A stretch of DNA of 64,000 nucleotides from Pokkaliibacter sp046614695 (GCF_046614695.1 NZ_JBKKHQ010000027.1:55649-119648); one strand, 5' to 3'; shown: positions 25,488-34,685, numbered from the stretch's first letter. The notes: a model not told the origin generated them from the sequence alone. Numbers and translations: made by a program.

Positions 25488-26420
25488 TTGTTCTTTGAAG
25501 GTTCTGAGAAAAAGGTTGAGATTGCGGTTCGTCCGGGAAGTCGTTCCCTGCGCGAACTGGGTGAGGAATACTGGGCTGAAATCGTTGCTCAGTCGAATGC
25601 GACCATCCTGTCGCGTGTCACCAACGAGGAATGCGATGCTTACCTTTTGTCAGAAAGCAGTCTGTTTGTATGGGATGACCGCTTTTTGATGCTCACTTGT
25701 GGTACCACCACACTGGTGAATGCCATTTTGCAGTTTCTTGGAACCTACGGTCAGGACAATGTTTCGATGATCGTGTTTCAACGCAAGAACGAGTACCAGT
25801 CTCACTTGCAGCATACCTGCTTCGAGCAGGACATTGTCGCGCTGGACAAGATCGTCACCGGCAAGGCCTATCGCCTTGGCCACCTTGATGCGCACCATAA
25901 CTACGTTTATCACCTCGATGCGCCATTCACCCCCCCTGAAGATGACAAAACCGGCGAGCTTTTGATGTACCACATCAGCGGTCCGGTTGCTGAATACCTG
26001 CGCTCGGAAGGTCAGACGCGTGAAGGTATCCGTGAGCGCCTGCAAATTGATGCGCTGCTACCAGGCTTTGCCATCGATGACTTCGTCTTCGAGCCCTACG
26101 GCTATTCACTGAATGCGATTCGTGGTGGTGACTACGCCACGTTCCACATCACGCCGCAGGAAAACAGCTCCTACGTCAGCTTTGAAACGAATCTGACCAC
26201 CGATGGAGAAAATGCGAATCTGTTCAATCAGATCCTGCAGATCTTTTGTCCGAAGAGTTTTGACGTTATCAGTTTTAATTCGTCGCCGGTGATCAGTGTT
26301 CCAGCAAACGTGAACTGCATTGGTCACTACGCGCAGCGTCTGGAGTGTGGTTACGACATGGTGTTCCGCCACTACCTTGAGACGGTTGATCAGCCCCTGC
26401 CAGCAGAGCAGATGCTGTAA
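25488..26420 (+). CDS. speD: S-adenosylmethionine decarboxylase, eukaryotic type
   Basis: A 310-residue proenzyme of the eukaryotic AdoMetDC type. The N-terminus FFEGSEKKVEI matches the human FFEGTEKLLEV. The self-cleavage site LSESSLFV places the pyruvoyl serine at residue 57, and TCGTT supplies the equivalent of human Cys82. It makes decarboxylated AdoMet, the aminopropyl donor for spermidine. It is unlike the short E. coli or Bacillus SpeD proteins. The start is a TTG, nine bases after GGAGG. An in-frame stop lies just upstream and the next ATG is beyond the cleavage site, so TTG must be used. No spermidine synthase gene lies nearby. Confidence 0.9.
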   Translation: MFFEGSEKKVEIAVRPGSRSLRELGEEYWAEIVAQSNATILSRVTNEECDAYLLSESSLFVWDDRFLMLTCGTTTLVNAILQFLGTYGQDNVSMIVFQRKNEYQSHLQHTCFEQDIVALDKIVTGKAYRLGHLDAHHNYVYHLDAPFTPPEDDKTGELLMYHISGPVAEYLRSEGQTREGIRERLQIDALLPGFAIDDFVFEPYGYSLNAIRGGDYATFHITPQENSSYVSFETNLTTDGENANLFNQILQIFCPKSFDVISFNSSPVISVPANVNCIGHYAQRLECGYDMVFRHYLETVDQPLPAEQML

Positions 26421-26484
26421 TTCTGTCCGCCAATCGGTGATGGTAGCCAATGCGTTGCTATCACCCTGTGAAGGAGTCTTGTGA

Positions 26485-26799
26485 ATGTCTGTCCAGGAAA
26501 ACCTGCAATCCAGACTGGAAAATGCCCTGAAGCCTGAGTATCTGGTGATCGATAACGAGAGCCATATGCACAGCGGCCCTGCGACCGAGTCTCACTACAA
26601 GGTGACTCTGGTCAGTAACCTTTTTGAAGGTAAGGGCAGGGTGGCACGCCATCAGGCGGCCTACGCTGCGGTAGCTGAGTTAATGCAAAACCCGATTCAC
26701 GCGCTTGCACTGCACCTGTACACCCCTGAGGAGTGGGTGGCCAAAGGGCAGGCCAGTCCGGATTCGCCGACCTGTCGTGGTGGCAGCCTCAAAGGTTGA
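26485..26799 (+). CDS. bolA: BolA-family protein
   Basis: A 104-residue BolA protein with the motif ENESHMHSG-like NESHMHSGPATESHYKV, where the His residues bind Fe-S clusters together with monothiol glutaredoxins. The family helix-turn-helix-like part follows (FEGKGRVARHQAAYAAVAELM). BolA proteins take part in Fe-S/stress regulation. A GAAGGAG site lies 11 to 12 bases before the ATG. It follows speD by 64 bases and precedes a YdcH-type gene. Confidence 0.92.
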   Translation: MSVQENLQSRLENALKPEYLVIDNESHMHSGPATESHYKVTLVSNLFEGKGRVARHQAAYAAVAELMQNPIHALALHLYTPEEWVAKGQASPDSPTCRGGSLKG

Positions 26800-26891
26800 G
26801 CCTGAATCACCCGGAGGTTGATCCCGGTCAGTGTTTCGCACATGACCTGCGGCCATACTGCTCCTGACAGTAATCAAGACAGGAGTCTGAT

Positions 26892-27125
26892 ATGCAACAG
26901 CATGACCTGGTACATGAGTTTCCCGAGCTGCGTGATCGAATTCACGAACTAAAGGTAAACGATGCCCATTTCCAGAAGCTGTTTGATGAGTACCATGACC
27001 TGAATCGTGAGATTCAGAAAATGGAAGCAGAAGTTCAGCCGGTTTCTACCGAGCGTGAAGAAGTCTGCAAAAAACAGCGACTCAAGCTCAAGGATGAACT
27101 TTACGGCATGCTAAAGGCGAGTTAA
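26892..27125 (+). CDS. YdcH/DUF465-family small protein
   Basis: A 77-residue highly charged helical protein: HEFPELRDRIHELKVNDAHFQKLFDEYHDLNREI then KKQRLKLKDELYGML. This is the YdcH (DUF465) pattern. It probably forms a helical hairpin; the function is unknown. GACAGGAG lies six bases before the ATG. A clear terminator follows directly. Confidence 0.88.
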   Translation: MQQHDLVHEFPELRDRIHELKVNDAHFQKLFDEYHDLNREIQKMEAEVQPVSTEREEVCKKQRLKLKDELYGMLKAS

Positions 27126-27142
27126 TCGCAGCGTCTAAGATG

Positions 27143-27171
27143 AAAAGCAGACTTTCGGGTCTGCTTTTTTT
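27143..27171 (+). terminator. Intrinsic terminator after ydcH-like gene
   Basis: AAAAGCAGAC-TTTCGG-GTCTGCTTTT followed by further T residues; a 10-bp stem with a long T run. Confidence 0.92.
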
Positions 27172-27529
27172 ATGGACGGAAACTTTAATTGGTCTGCAGG
27201 CTGTCTGACTTCTGAGCCAACTGGCAATAAGCGCTCCTTCATTTGGCAAAGACTGTATAGCTTTTCTCAAGAGCCGGTAACATGCTGAACCGGACAGGCT
27301 TTGTCTGCAAAGCTATGATGCCTCTGGCAACGACGGCAGCCCTCTGACCATTCCCTCAGTGGCTAGAAAAGTGGCTTCCTCGGCCCCATTAAAAGCGAAT
27401 CCAAGTATTCACTGCCTCAGTATCCTGCCAGGGATTCGGTAGCATCAGGTCAGTGGATGCAGCAGCAAGAACGGGAGTTTCGCCTCTGGCGACACCCACC
27501 AAGATCAATCGAGGGAAAGGGATAAATCG
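27172..27529. other. Intergenic region before slyB
   Basis: About 360 bases with no convincing gene, RNA or repeat. A CCGGT-N9-ACCGG inverted repeat near 27274-27292 is the only symmetry noted. The slyB promoter should lie here, but no clear -35/-10 pair was identified. Confidence 0.4.
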
Positions 27530-28018
27530 ATGACTATGTTTACTTCTGGCCGCAAAGCGGTTGTTGCCTCCGTGCTGATCGCAGGCTCTTTATTGATGAG
27601 TGGTTGTGCTTCCACCCTGACGGGCGACACCTACAGCCGTGGCGAAGCGCGACAGATGCAAAATGTGCAGTACGGCACGATTACCAATATCCGCATGGTG
27701 AAAATTGAAGGCAATCAGAGTGCCATCGGTGCACTGCCGGGCGCGGTTGTCGGCGGTATCGCAGGTAGCACCATCGGTGGTGGTACCGGTCGTGGCATCG
27801 CTACCGTTCTGGGAGCTGTTGCCGGTGGTGTTGCCGGTTCCGCGATCGAGAAGAACGTGACGACTGCCCAGGGTATCAATATGACCATCCGTCTGGATAA
27901 CGGCCAAAGTGTGGCTATTGTTCAGGAAGTGGATGCCAACAGCCCGGTCAATGTCGGTGATCGTGTTCAGGTGCTGACAGCCTCTGACGGCTCTGCACGT
28001 GCGACGCGTATTAACTAA
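27530..28018 (+). CDS. slyB: Outer membrane lipoprotein SlyB
   Basis: A 162-residue lipoprotein. The signal peptide ends in the lipobox LMSGC (Cys at residue 26). A glycine-zipper segment (GALPGAVVGGIAGSTIGGGTGRGIA ...) and a small C-terminal beta domain follow, as in E. coli SlyB/Pcp. SlyB forms rings that stabilise outer-membrane proteins under stress in enterobacteria. GAGGGAAAGGG lies upstream of the ATG. It is a single-gene unit ended by a strong terminator. Confidence 0.92.
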   Translation: MTMFTSGRKAVVASVLIAGSLLMSGCASTLTGDTYSRGEARQMQNVQYGTITNIRMVKIEGNQSAIGALPGAVVGGIAGSTIGGGTGRGIATVLGAVAGGVAGSAIEKNVTTAQGINMTIRLDNGQSVAIVQEVDANSPVNVGDRVQVLTASDGSARATRIN

Positions 28019-28056
28019 TGCCTGTTAAGGGGTGATGAAGCCTCTGGTATGAGCAC

Positions 28057-28089
28057 AAAAAAAAGCGAGGTAGTTAACCTCGCTTTTTT
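28057..28089. terminator. Bidirectional intrinsic terminator
   Basis: A-run, AAGCGAGG, seven-base loop, CCTCGCTT, T-run between convergent slyB and the UPF0149 gene. Confidence 0.92.
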
Positions 28090-28155
28090 ATTGGCTGTGT
28101 TCAACGGATGGCCTCATAACGTTCAGACGAATGAGGCACTCACGAGAATCGGCGA

Positions 28156-28767
28156 TTACTTGCGACCTTTCGGTGCGCCTTTCTTGGGGCCTTTGCTTTC
28201 TGCCGGAGCACGGAACAGCAGATACAGGTCCGTCAGGATGTCCGGGATTTCCTGGCAGAACTGATCCGTCAGCTTCTTGTTCTTGCGAATGGCCTGCATA
28301 TCAGGATCTTCAAACAGTTCTGAAGCAACCATGATAGGCAGCATCAGCTCGGCCACTTCGCCTTCATGCTCGCCAAACCAGGCTTTTTCATCCAGATAGA
28401 CGCCTTCAATAAAGGCCTGAGCCCAGGACATCAGCAGTCCTTCTTCGTCGTCCAGCTCCAGGTCGCAAGGCAGCTCTACCGGCTCTTCACCTTCCAGCTC
28501 ATGCAGAATAACGCCCAGCTCACGCTCCAGCAGGGACTCGATGTACTGCTGTTGCTCTTCAGATTCCCACTTGGGCATCTCAACGAAGATTGCTTCCATC
28601 CAAGTGGTCTTGGGGACCGGGTTAGGGCAGATAGCGACAGCAGTCAGTAACGCATGCAGGCCGATGTAATCCATCGCCTCTTCGTTGACCGCAGGAGAGA
28701 AAAGAAAGTCTTCCAGCTTGTCGAATTCTTCATCCGTCAGCGGGCGAGGTTGTGTAGATAGCATCAT
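28156..28767 (-). CDS. UPF0149 (YecA/YgfB) family protein
   Basis: A 203-residue acidic protein matching the YgfB/YecA family: LTDEEFDKLEDFLFSP, AMDYIGLHALLTAVAICP, then WAQAFIEGVY and the ELFEDPD segment. The tail KGPKKGAPKGRK is strongly basic, an unusual contrast with the acidic body, and could bind nucleic acid. The family role is not settled; Pseudomonas YgfB affects gene regulation. Two ATG codons occur in tandem at the start. It is divergent from recQ. Confidence 0.88.
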   Translation of the reverse strand: MMLSTQPRPLTDEEFDKLEDFLFSPAVNEEAMDYIGLHALLTAVAICPNPVPKTTWMEAIFVEMPKWESEEQQQYIESLLERELGVILHELEGEEPVELPCDLELDDEEGLLMSWAQAFIEGVYLDEKAWFGEHEGEVAELMLPIMVASELFEDPDMQAIRKNKKLTDQFCQEIPDILTDLYLLFRAPAESKGPKKGAPKGRK

Positions 28768-28863
28768 GGCTCAGGGTGTCCTCGATAAATCAGACGGGCA
28801 TTCTACTCTTTCCCGCGGCAATGAGCGATGACAGAAAGGGCTCTTTCACGGATAATGCCCGGC

Positions 28864-31008
28864 ATGATTGAACAGGCTCGACAACTCCTCAAGCGTTTGT
28901 ACGGCTACGATGACTTCATCGGCTCCCAGCAAGAGGTAATCCGTACCGTCCTTGAAGGGCAATCCGCGCTGGTATTAATGCCAACGGGTGGTGGCAAATC
29001 CATGTGCTACCAGCTCCCGGCCCTGATTCGCCCCGGCGTGGGTATCGTCATTTCCCCCTTAATTGCACTCATGCAGGATCAGGTCGACAGTCTTTGTCAG
29101 GTCGGTGTGCGTGCAGCCTGCTTTCATAATGGTCTGGACGCTCACGAAAACAGCGAACTGCTGCGTCAGTTACGTCAGGGCGAACTCGATATTCTGTATG
29201 TCTCCCCTGAACGCCTGATGCTGGGCGGTATGCTCGACATTTTTGAGTCGATCAATATCGCCCTGTTTGCCATTGATGAAGCCCACTGCGTTTCGCAGTG
29301 GGGACATGATTTCCGTCCTGAGTATATGCAGCTTAATCAGCTGGCCGGACGCTTTCCGAAGGTGCCACGACTGGCATTGACGGCGACGGCGGATAGCCAG
29401 ACCCGGGAAGAGATCCGCAAACAACTGTCGCTGGAAAACAGCCCGGTTTTTATCTCAAGCTTCGACCGCCCCAATATTCGCTACCGGGTATTACCCAAAC
29501 AGGGGGCGAAAGAGCAGCTACTTAACTTTATCCGCCGTGAGCACCGTCAGGATTCTGGCGTGGTGTATTGCCTGTCGCGCAAACGGGTAGAGGAAGTCGC
29601 GGCATTTCTGCGGGACAAAGGCCTTCCGGCATTGCCTTATCACGCCCGCTTACCTGCGGATGTCCGTGAAGCTAATCAGCGAACTTTCCTAAAGTCATCC
29701 CATTGCATCGTGGTGGCTACCGTTGCCTTCGGTATGGGCATCAATAAGCCGGATGTGCGCTTTGTTGCTCATCTGGATCTGCCAAAAAATCTGGAAGCCT
29801 ATTATCAGGAGACCGGTCGGGCAGGGCGTGATGGTTTACCGGCGAATGCCTGGATGGTCTTTGGCCTGCAGGATGTCATGATGCAGCGAATGCGCATTCA
29901 GGAAAGTACCGTACCGGAAGATATCCGTGTGCGCGAATGGCGACGACTGGAAGCGCTGCTGGGCTTTGCCGAAGCGGCCACCTGTCGGCGCCAGCAGCTG
30001 CTTGCCTACTTTGATGAAGAAAGCCCTGCCTGCGGTAATTGTGATAATTGCCTGCATCCTCCCAAAACCTGGGAGGCGACCGATGCGGCACGCAAGGCTT
30101 TATCCTGCGTGCATCGCACCGGCGGTTTTGGTGTCAGTCATCAGGTCGATGTGCTCCTGGGTAAGTCCACCACCAAGGTCAAAAATGCCGCGCATCAGCA
30201 GTTGTCGACGTTTGGTATCGGCAAGGAGCTGAGTCAGTCCCAATGGCGCAGCGTGTTTCGTCAGTTGCTTGGCCGTGGCTATCTTGAATGGCATGGCGAT
30301 GAAAATGAAGGTCTGCGCCTCAACGAGCGCTGCCGTGCCTTGCTGCGGGGTGAGGAGACGTTACGTCTAAAGCAGGATGATCTGGATGACCATCTGACCC
30401 GGCAGGAGCGCGGGCAGACCCGCCTTCATGGTGACCAGCGTAAACTCTGGGATGCACTGCGCTATACCCGAAAACAGCTGGCGCAGGAACGCGGTATCGC
30501 TCCTTATATGGTGTTCCATGATGTCACGCTGATGGAAATGGTCGAGCGAATGCCGAGGGATGAAACGGCCTTTGGTCGGTTGCCCGGCGTAGGTCGCGAA
30601 AAAACGCAGCGTTATGCCACCGCTTTTCTCGATGTGCTGGAGCGTTTCCAGAGCGTGACGTCAGGTTTGGGAATACTCAGTGAAGATGCCCATGAAAGTC
30701 TGGCGCTCTTCAAAGTGGGCATGGAGCCCCGAATGATTGCACGTCAGCGGAACCGTCCTGAGAACCGTATTTATGCGGACCTTGCTGAAGCCATACGGGA
30801 AGGGCATCTGGCGTTAACTGAAGTTGTGACTTTGCCGGGCTGGCAGGTCAAAGAGATTCAGGAAAAGCTACAAGTATTCGAACAGGACGGCGAAGGAGCA
30901 GTACTCAAGCGCGCCTTTGACTGGCTGCAAGGTGTGGTCAGTCTGGGGGATCTTCGTTGTATTCGTGCTGCTATCACGCAACAGGAATTAGCGGAGACTG
31001 GAACCTGA
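28864..31008 (+). CDS. recQ: ATP-dependent DNA helicase RecQ
   Basis: A superfamily 2 helicase of 714 residues from this start. It carries MPTGGGKSMCYQLPAL (Walker A), DEAHCVSQWGHDFRPEY (DEAH box), YYQETGRAGRDGLP (motif VI), the RQC zinc cluster (CRRQQLLAYF ... CGNCDNC) and an HRDC domain. A C-terminal extension with helix-turn-helix-like character, as in longer RecQ proteins, follows. RecQ unwinds DNA during RecF-pathway repair. No good ribosome binding site precedes any of the candidate starts (28828, 28855, 28864); 28864 gives the usual N-terminus (MIEQARQLLKR). The end overlaps the next gene. Confidence 0.95.
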   Translation: MIEQARQLLKRLYGYDDFIGSQQEVIRTVLEGQSALVLMPTGGGKSMCYQLPALIRPGVGIVISPLIALMQDQVDSLCQVGVRAACFHNGLDAHENSELLRQLRQGELDILYVSPERLMLGGMLDIFESINIALFAIDEAHCVSQWGHDFRPEYMQLNQLAGRFPKVPRLALTATADSQTREEIRKQLSLENSPVFISSFDRPNIRYRVLPKQGAKEQLLNFIRREHRQDSGVVYCLSRKRVEEVAAFLRDKGLPALPYHARLPADVREANQRTFLKSSHCIVVATVAFGMGINKPDVRFVAHLDLPKNLEAYYQETGRAGRDGLPANAWMVFGLQDVMMQRMRIQESTVPEDIRVREWRRLEALLGFAEAATCRRQQLLAYFDEESPACGNCDNCLHPPKTWEATDAARKALSCVHRTGGFGVSHQVDVLLGKSTTKVKNAAHQQLSTFGIGKELSQSQWRSVFRQLLGRGYLEWHGDENEGLRLNERCRALLRGEETLRLKQDDLDDHLTRQERGQTRLHGDQRKLWDALRYTRKQLAQERGIAPYMVFHDVTLMEMVERMPRDETAFGRLPGVGREKTQRYATAFLDVLERFQSVTSGLGILSEDAHESLALFKVGMEPRMIARQRNRPENRIYADLAEAIREGHLALTEVVTLPGWQVKEIQEKLQVFEQDGEGAVLKRAFDWLQGVVSLGDLRCIRAAITQQELAETGT

Positions 31009-31430
31009 GTCTGCTCACAGCCTACTGGCTATTGGGCTTGTCGGCATTTTCGGCGGCGACCTTATTGCCAGGAGGCTCCGAGTTGGCGTTAACGGGTTTT
31101 GTGCTTAAGTACCCGCACGCAGTTTTTGGTGGCTGGCTGATTGCTTCCATCGCCAATGGATTGGGCTCTATGGTGACCTTTGCAATGGGGCATGCCGGTC
31201 GCAAAATTAAAAGTGCTGATCAGGTGCTGAGTGCCAACTGGCTTCAGCGATTACAGCGCTGGGGGCCGGCGTTACTCATTCTGGCCTGGTTGCCCATCGT
31301 TGGTGATGGGCTGTGCCTCGCTGCAGGCTGGCTGAAAATGCCGCGCTGGTATTCCTTTGTGATGATTCTACTGGGCAAAGCGCTGCGTTACGCACTGATA
31401 ATCCTGCTGATCGACCAGTGGCCAGCGTGA
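30957..31430 (+). CDS. YqaA-family (DedA/SNARE-associated type) membrane protein
   Basis: About 140-157 residues with four hydrophobic helices and motifs of the YqaA/DedA group: LLPGGSELALTG, SIANGLGSMVTFAMGHAGR and WLPIVGDGLCLAAGWLKM. DedA-type proteins are linked to lipid transport and membrane homeostasis; YqaA function is unknown. The start is uncertain. A TTG at 30957 has GGGGGAT upstream and lies inside recQ. The conserved part begins at about 31005 with a CTG codon. Confidence 0.8.
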   Translation: MYSCCYHATGISGDWNLSLLTAYWLLGLSAFSAATLLPGGSELALTGFVLKYPHAVFGGWLIASIANGLGSMVTFAMGHAGRKIKSADQVLSANWLQRLQRWGPALLILAWLPIVGDGLCLAAGWLKMPRWYSFVMILLGKALRYALIILLIDQWPA

Positions 31431-31526
31431 TGTGGTGGGATGATTTGCTGGCAGATACGATCTTGTCACCGCAGAGACTCCACAAAGGTCATCAAGCTGG
31501 GTACAATGTCAGGTCTTCTTTAACGC

Positions 31527-31545
31527 CACCCTGTTCCGCAGGGTG
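31527..31545 (+). other. Stable hairpin in purE leader region
   Basis: CACCCTG-TTCCG-CAGGGTG is a perfect 7-bp stem followed by TTGTTGTTT. It could be the terminator of the upstream yqaA-like gene or part of a structured purEK leader. A TACAAT sequence at 31502-31507 just upstream could be a -10 element. Confidence 0.4.
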
Positions 31546-31670
31546 TTGTTGTTTATGGAAGCCGTTCGTGGAATGGCTTTCCCCAAGACAGAATTTAACG
31601 GGAGAGGCTGGCACCGCATGTCGGGCGTAGCGATCCTTTCATTCATAACAGACGAAGATTTCGAATCACT

Positions 31671-32165
31671 ATGAATCCCTTGGTTGGTATCATCATGGGC
31701 TCCAAGTCCGATTGGGAAACCATGAGTAATGCAGCAGATATGCTGGAAAAACTGGGCGTCCCTTTTGAAGTGAAAGTCGTATCTGCCCACCGTACGCCTG
31801 ACCTCCTGTTCTCTTATGCTGAAACCGCCCGCGAGCGTGGTATTCAGGTCATTATTGCTGGAGCAGGCGGCGCGGCTCATCTGCCGGGTATGGTGGCTGC
31901 GAAAACCAGCCTGCCTGTATTGGGTGTGCCGGTGCAGTCCAAAGCCCTGAATGGCATGGATTCTTTACTGTCTATCGCGCAGATGCCAGCAGGTATTCCT
32001 GTCGGTACGCTGGCGATCGGTAAAGCCGGTGCCGCTAATGCGGGCATTCTGGCGGCCAGTATCCTCAGCAACCATGATGAAAAAATTCTGGCGGCACTGG
32101 ATGCATTCCGTACTCAGCAAACTGAAACCGTTCTGGCCAATCCTGATCCGAGGGAAGCGCAGTGA
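31671..32165 (+). CDS. purE: N5-carboxyaminoimidazole ribonucleotide mutase
   Basis: A 164-residue PurE. It has GIIMGSKSDWETM, the VSAHRTP catalytic motif, AGAGGAAHLPGM and VGTLAIGKAGAANAGILA. It converts N5-CAIR to CAIR in purine synthesis, in the cytoplasm as an octamer. The stop overlaps the GTG start of purK, so the two enzymes of this step are coupled. Length matches E. coli PurE (169). Confidence 0.97.
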   Translation: MNPLVGIIMGSKSDWETMSNAADMLEKLGVPFEVKVVSAHRTPDLLFSYAETARERGIQVIIAGAGGAAHLPGMVAAKTSLPVLGVPVQSKALNGMDSLLSIAQMPAGIPVGTLAIGKAGAANAGILAASILSNHDEKILAALDAFRTQQTETVLANPDPREAQ

Positions 32166-33250
32166 AAGTAGGTATTCTTGGCGGCGGTCAGCTGGCACGT
32201 ATGCTGGCAATCGCAGGTTATCCTCATGGTCTGACTTTTACCGCGTTCGATCCTGCCAAGGGTGTTTGCGCGGGGGATGTTTGCCCGGTAGTTGAGGCGG
32301 ATTATGGTGATGACGCTGCGCTGAAGCATTTTGGCGAGCAGGTGGATGTTGTCACCTTCGAGTTTGAGAATGTGGCTATCGAAAGTGCTCAGGCACTTGA
32401 GCAGACAGTTCCACTGTATCCATCAACAAAAGCATTGGCTGCAACTCAGGATCGTCTGGTCGAGAAGTCTCTGTTCCGTGATCTCGGTATCAAGACGCCC
32501 GGTTTCCAGGCGATTGATACTCGTGATGATGTGCAGGCAGCCATTGATGCTCTGGGTTTGCCTCTGGTCATCAAGACCCGTCGCTTTGGCTATGATGGCA
32601 AAGGCCAGTTTGTTCTGCGTACGACCGAGCAGATTGACGAGCTTTGGAATGAACTGGGTGGTCAGGCGCTGATCGCTGAGGCCTTTGTGCCTTTTGATCG
32701 CGAAGTGTCAATTATTGCGGTGCGCAGCCAGCAGGGTGATGTACGTTTTTATCCCCTGACGCAAAATGAGCACCGCAGTGGAATTCTTCATCTGTCACGT
32801 CCGCTGGTGAATGGCGATAGCCGTACTGCGCAGGCTCAGGAATTTATTTCTACGCTGCTGAACAAACTGGATTATGTCGGTACGATAGCGCTTGAGCTGT
32901 TTCAGGTCGGTGACGAACTGCTCGCCAACGAGTTTGCTCCGCGGGTTCATAACTCTGGTCACTGGACGATTGAAGGTGCTGAGACCAGCCAGTTTGAAAA
33001 CCACGTCCGTGCCGTTGCCGGTATTCCGCTGGGCGATACCCGTGCGATCGAACACTCTGCGATGATTAATATCATCGGTGACTTCCCTGATCGTCAGGCG
33101 ATTCAGGCGATCGACGGTGCACATTTCCATGATTACGGCAAAGCGCCACGGGCGGGCCGCAAGATCGGTCATGTGACAGTGACCGCACCCGATGCGGTAA
33201 CCCTTGACCAGCGCATTGCTGCAGTGACTGGAGTCATGTTTCCAGCCTGA
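32162..33250 (+). CDS. purK: N5-carboxyaminoimidazole ribonucleotide synthase
   Basis: A 362-residue ATP-grasp enzyme. The N-terminal GILGGGQLARML precedes VIKTRRFGYDGKGQ (ATP-grasp loop), FVPFDREVSIIAVR and NEFAPRVHNSGHWTIEG. It uses ATP and bicarbonate to carboxylate AIR. The GTG start overlaps the purE stop (GTGA). A strong terminator follows. Confidence 0.97.
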   Translation: MKVGILGGGQLARMLAIAGYPHGLTFTAFDPAKGVCAGDVCPVVEADYGDDAALKHFGEQVDVVTFEFENVAIESAQALEQTVPLYPSTKALAATQDRLVEKSLFRDLGIKTPGFQAIDTRDDVQAAIDALGLPLVIKTRRFGYDGKGQFVLRTTEQIDELWNELGGQALIAEAFVPFDREVSIIAVRSQQGDVRFYPLTQNEHRSGILHLSRPLVNGDSRTAQAQEFISTLLNKLDYVGTIALELFQVGDELLANEFAPRVHNSGHWTIEGAETSQFENHVRAVAGIPLGDTRAIEHSAMINIIGDFPDRQAIQAIDGAHFHDYGKAPRAGRKIGHVTVTAPDAVTLDQRIAAVTGVMFPA

Positions 33251-33272
33251 TAGCCAGCGCATTTAAAGCCAT

Positions 33273-33310
33273 AAAAAACGCCATGTCAGACTATCTGCAT
33301 GGCGTTTTTT
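33273..33310. terminator. Bidirectional intrinsic terminator
   Basis: AAAAAACGCCATG ... CATGGCGTTTTTT with an inner CAGA/TCTG extension, between convergent purK and hglS. Confidence 0.93.
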
Positions 33311-33329
33311 TGCGTTCAGGCTTGTTTAG

Positions 33330-34685
33330 TTAGAAACCAAGTACTTCTTTGCAGTGGGCCAGAGAGCGCGACTGGGTATCGGCATACAATGCCAACTCAT
33401 CCAGTGTTTTGCGTCCCAGCTCTTTCTCGAACTGATCACGGTTGGCATCGGCCTGATAGTGAGACTGGGCATCATCTCCCAGATTGGACTGGAAAATACC
33501 TGCCGCACTTACCGGAAGAAAATCTTCATACACCAGCGGCTCTACAACGATCACGCCCTTGCTTAACGCTTCCTCCAGCGTATTGGCGCTAGCGCTTTTG
33601 TCAGTGATGACATAGCGGAAGTAGGCAAGTTCCTGTTCGCGCAGGGTGGTGTAATCGTCCGGAAATGCAGTGAAGGTCTCTTCAAGAATCGACATATAGT
33701 CAGCAGCATTACTTTCATTGGGGAAAGCGCCGAGGGTATCGCGTGCTTTGTTAAGTAGATCGTCATAGAGTGCGCGGCCTTTAGGCGTCAGTGCAACGCC
33801 GCGCTGTTCGATCTCACCAAAGCGAGCGGAATGGCTGCCTGCTTCTTCACCGGTAAACTCAATCGCCTCATTCAGTGCTTTAAAGCTGGTTTGGCGAAGA
33901 AGGATGGGGCAATGGCGTCTGGGCGGGCCTTCGATAACGGCTTTGGGAGTAATGTCGTGTCTTGGCATGCCAGCCTGAATGCTGTCAATGTCCAGCGTAC
34001 GTGGCGTCAGGTGGTTGATGTGTGGCCCTTTAAAAGCCACCACATCGGCAATCAGACGATGCTGATTCAGCAAGCGCTGGTAATCTGCCAGTGACACTGT
34101 GGCGCTGTGGTGCCAGCGGAAAGTTTCAAGCGCTTCTGTAACAAAGGTATCGGCATCTTCTTCGCTTAAGCCGCCGTCTTGCTCTGCCTGTTCAATTAAC
34201 TCAAGCGCACGCTGTGTAAAGATGGAGCGTTTATTCAGCGTCGCTTCTGCAAATGCGCGAAGTTCTTTGTCCTCGATCAGCTCCATACGCAGAAGTGAGG
34301 TGAACACACGGAACGGGCTAACCTGCAGGGAGCTTTCGTGAACGGCACGAAAGGCGGTGGAGTGAACCGGAACGCCAGCGGGCGCGAGGTCGTAATAACC
34401 TACAGGCTCCATCCCCATCACTGCGAATAAACGTGCGATGGTCGCCAGCTCCTGTGGTGTGCCTACCCGGATTGCTCCGTGGCGCTCGGCATCCAGTCGC
34501 TCCATTTCACCGGTGTTTTCCAGCTGAGCTTTAAGCTCTGGAGAGCTTTGTAATGTCGCCTGATTGACCTCTGCGACCAGTCCAAGCAAGGTGCCATAAA
34601 GAGGAACTTCGTTGCGGTACATCTCAGACATGGCCTGAGAGAAGCGTGCGCGGATCAGATCCGGATTCAGAAAGGGGGTGCTCAT
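33330..34685 (-). CDS. hglS: 2-oxoadipate dioxygenase/decarboxylase (HglS, DUF1338/YdcJ)
   Basis: A 451-residue protein of the YdcJ/DUF1338 family. It has the N-terminal FSQAMSEMYRNEVPLYGTLLGLV, a metal-site His in VPVHSTAFR, a second in KGPHINHLTPR, and a conserved C-terminal EDFLPVSAAGIFQSNL. HglS from Pseudomonas putida is an iron enzyme that converts 2-oxoadipate to D-2-hydroxyglutarate in lysine catabolism. The start at 34685 matches the N-terminus of YdcJ; an ATG at 34709 is also in frame. It lies downstream of a GcvA-like LysR gene on the same strand, which may control it. Confidence 0.9.
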   Translation of the reverse strand: MSTPFLNPDLIRARFSQAMSEMYRNEVPLYGTLLGLVAEVNQATLQSSPELKAQLENTGEMERLDAERHGAIRVGTPQELATIARLFAVMGMEPVGYYDLAPAGVPVHSTAFRAVHESSLQVSPFRVFTSLLRMELIEDKELRAFAEATLNKRSIFTQRALELIEQAEQDGGLSEEDADTFVTEALETFRWHHSATVSLADYQRLLNQHRLIADVVAFKGPHINHLTPRTLDIDSIQAGMPRHDITPKAVIEGPPRRHCPILLRQTSFKALNEAIEFTGEEAGSHSARFGEIEQRGVALTPKGRALYDDLLNKARDTLGAFPNESNAADYMSILEETFTAFPDDYTTLREQELAYFRYVITDKSASANTLEEALSKGVIVVEPLVYEDFLPVSAAGIFQSNLGDDAQSHYQADANRDQFEKELGRKTLDELALYADTQSRSLAHCKEVLGF

